From Clostridiales bacterium (GTDB lineage Bacteria; Bacillota; Clostridia; Lachnospirales; Lachnospiraceae), in NCBI GenBank assembly GCA_018369015.1, contig JAGZDD010000216.1:1-5690 (forward strand): a DNA stretch of 5,690 nucleotides, given 5' to 3'. The first letter of the stretch is position 1; the number at the start of each line of letters is the position of its first letter. This document shows, piece by piece, positions 4,980 to 5,690 of this stretch. The notes beneath the pieces are model-generated. The model was not told where the DNA came from. It saw nothing but the letters and a program-made list of their open reading frames with translations, and searched no databases. Both the position numbers and the translations under genes were made by a program.

Positions 4980-5660
4980 TTACTCCTCTCTGCTCTGGCT
5001 GCGCTCCTGGTACATGGCTATAATTTTTTCAACCACCTGGGGAATATCCATATGTGATGTGTCTAAATAAACGGCATCGTCCGCCTGCTTTAACGGTGAA
5101 ATTTCCCGGTTCATGTCACTGGCATCCCTCTTTGCAATATCCGCCTTAACCGCCTCAAGCTCTGCTGCATTTCCCTTTTCCAGCAATTCCTTGTACCGTC
5201 TGAGCGCACGCGCCTCCACTGAAGCGGTCAGGTAAATCTTAAGGGGCGCCTGCGGCAAAACATGGGTGCCAATATCCCGGCCATCCATTAAGACATCACT
5301 GCCGGCCGCTAAAGCCCTTTGAAGCCCTAACAGCTTTTCGCGCACCGGTCCATAAGCACTGATCTTTGACGCCATATTTCCAACGCTTTCCTGACGTATC
5401 TGACCTGTAACGTTTTCCCCATTGAGAAGCACCTGCTGCGCTCCTCTATCATAGGCAATCGTCACATCAATTCCAGGAAGCGCCCGGTCAATCGCTTCAT
5501 AATCCCCGGCATCGATTCCATGAGATAAGAAAAACAGCGCCAGCGCCCGGTACATCGCACCTGTATCGACATAAATAAAGCCAAGCGCCTTTGCCGCCGC
5601 TTTTGCTATCGTACTTTTTCCAGCTCCTGCCGGCCCATCAATTGCAATATTAAAACCCAT
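4980..5660 (-). CDS. cmk: Cytidylate kinase, (d)CMP kinase
   Basis: Cmk phosphorylates CMP and dCMP with ATP, recycling pyrimidine nucleotides from RNA and lipid turnover. The 226-residue protein (from the start at 5660) is a typical bacterial P-loop NMP kinase of the long Cmk type. It has Walker A GPAGAGKST at 9-17, the CMP-binding DTGAMYRA at 32-39, the Cmk insert with LNGENVTGQIR at 79-89, R107 after the SVGNMASKIS segment, DGRDIGT at 126-132, a lid with RRYKELLEKG near 154-163, and KRDASDMNREISPLK ending at 191. These arginines and aspartates match the catalytic set of the family. An in-frame ATG at 5666 would add two residues, but AGGAGG is only 2 nt from it and 8 nt from the ATG at 5660. 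It is the first complete gene of the minus-strand cluster. The operon promoter or preceding gene lies beyond the window. Confidence 0.96.
   Translation of the reverse strand: MGFNIAIDGPAGAGKSTIAKAAAKALGFIYVDTGAMYRALALFFLSHGIDAGDYEAIDRALPGIDVTIAYDRGAQQVLLNGENVTGQIRQESVGNMASKISAYGPVREKLLGLQRALAAGSDVLMDGRDIGTHVLPQAPLKIYLTASVEARALRRYKELLEKGNAAELEAVKADIAKRDASDMNREISPLKQADDAVYLDTSHMDIPQVVEKIIAMYQERSQSREE
4983..4987 (-). promoter_or_regulatory. ispH ribosome binding site, decides between two ATGs
   Basis: AGGAG on the minus strand lies inside the last codons of cmk. It is 2 nt from the ATG at 4980 and 8 nt from the ATG at 4974, so the second ATG is the better start. Confidence 0.7.
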
Positions 5661-5668
5661 ACTCATTT

Positions 5669-5674
5669 CCTCCT
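5669..5674 (-). promoter_or_regulatory. cmk ribosome binding site, decides between two ATGs
   Basis: A perfect AGGAGG on the minus strand is 2 nt from the ATG at 5666 and 8 nt from the ATG at 5660. The spacing favours 5660. The 16 bases beyond it (5675-5690) are too few to identify the upstream gene or a promoter. Confidence 0.75.
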
Positions 5675-5690
5675 GTTGGCCATCCTTTTA

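Noticed and set aside
4858..5070. Plus-strand frame of 70 codons across the ispH-cmk junction
   Set aside because: It is antisense to two conserved enzymes and lacks a ribosome binding site.

Overview
The window looks like a low-to-mid GC Firmicutes chromosome, most likely a clostridial member of the Lachnospiraceae or a close relative. This is inferred from the strong AGGAGG-type ribosome binding sites, the cmk-ispH-S1 gene order, and a YprB-type RNase H-like gene divergent from ruvA. No species can be named from the sequence alone.

Layout: (i) 1-109, minus strand, the first 36 codons of ruvA. (ii) 110-727, a 618-base divergent intergenic region holding the ruvA promoter (227-255), a 33-nt palindrome (163-195), a degenerate repeat element of about 210 bp (263-472), an AT-rich stretch, and a compact MITE-like element (544-668) with perfect 13-bp inverted ends and an 8-bp direct repeat on each side. 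(iii) 728-1936, plus strand, a YprB-like DEDD exonuclease. (iv) 1897-2799, minus strand, an unrecognised two-TM protein whose 3' end overlaps the exonuclease gene tail to tail by 40 nt. (v) 2800-3061, an intergenic region with a 29-nt palindromic insertion flanked by an exact 8-bp repeat, a terminator hairpin, and a stem module shared with the MITE. (vi) 5660 down to 3062, minus strand, a tight cluster cmk > ispH > rpsA-like (S1).

The cmk-ispH-S1 cluster is housekeeping: pyrimidine nucleotide recycling, the last step of MEP isoprenoid synthesis, and an S1-domain translation protein, co-transcribed with 5-nt spacing and then a 13-nt overlap. RuvA and the YprB-like nuclease are both DNA-processing proteins sharing a divergent control region. 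The unusual content is the family of GTAAC-ended palindromic repeats in both intergenic regions. Two of them carry 8-bp target duplications, and GTAA termini with 8-bp duplications are the signature of IS66-family ends, so the family may be mobilised in trans by such a transposase. No transposase is present in the window.

I found no CRISPR array, tRNA, rRNA, phage genes or clear riboswitch. The most interesting material is the repeat family rather than a new protein system.
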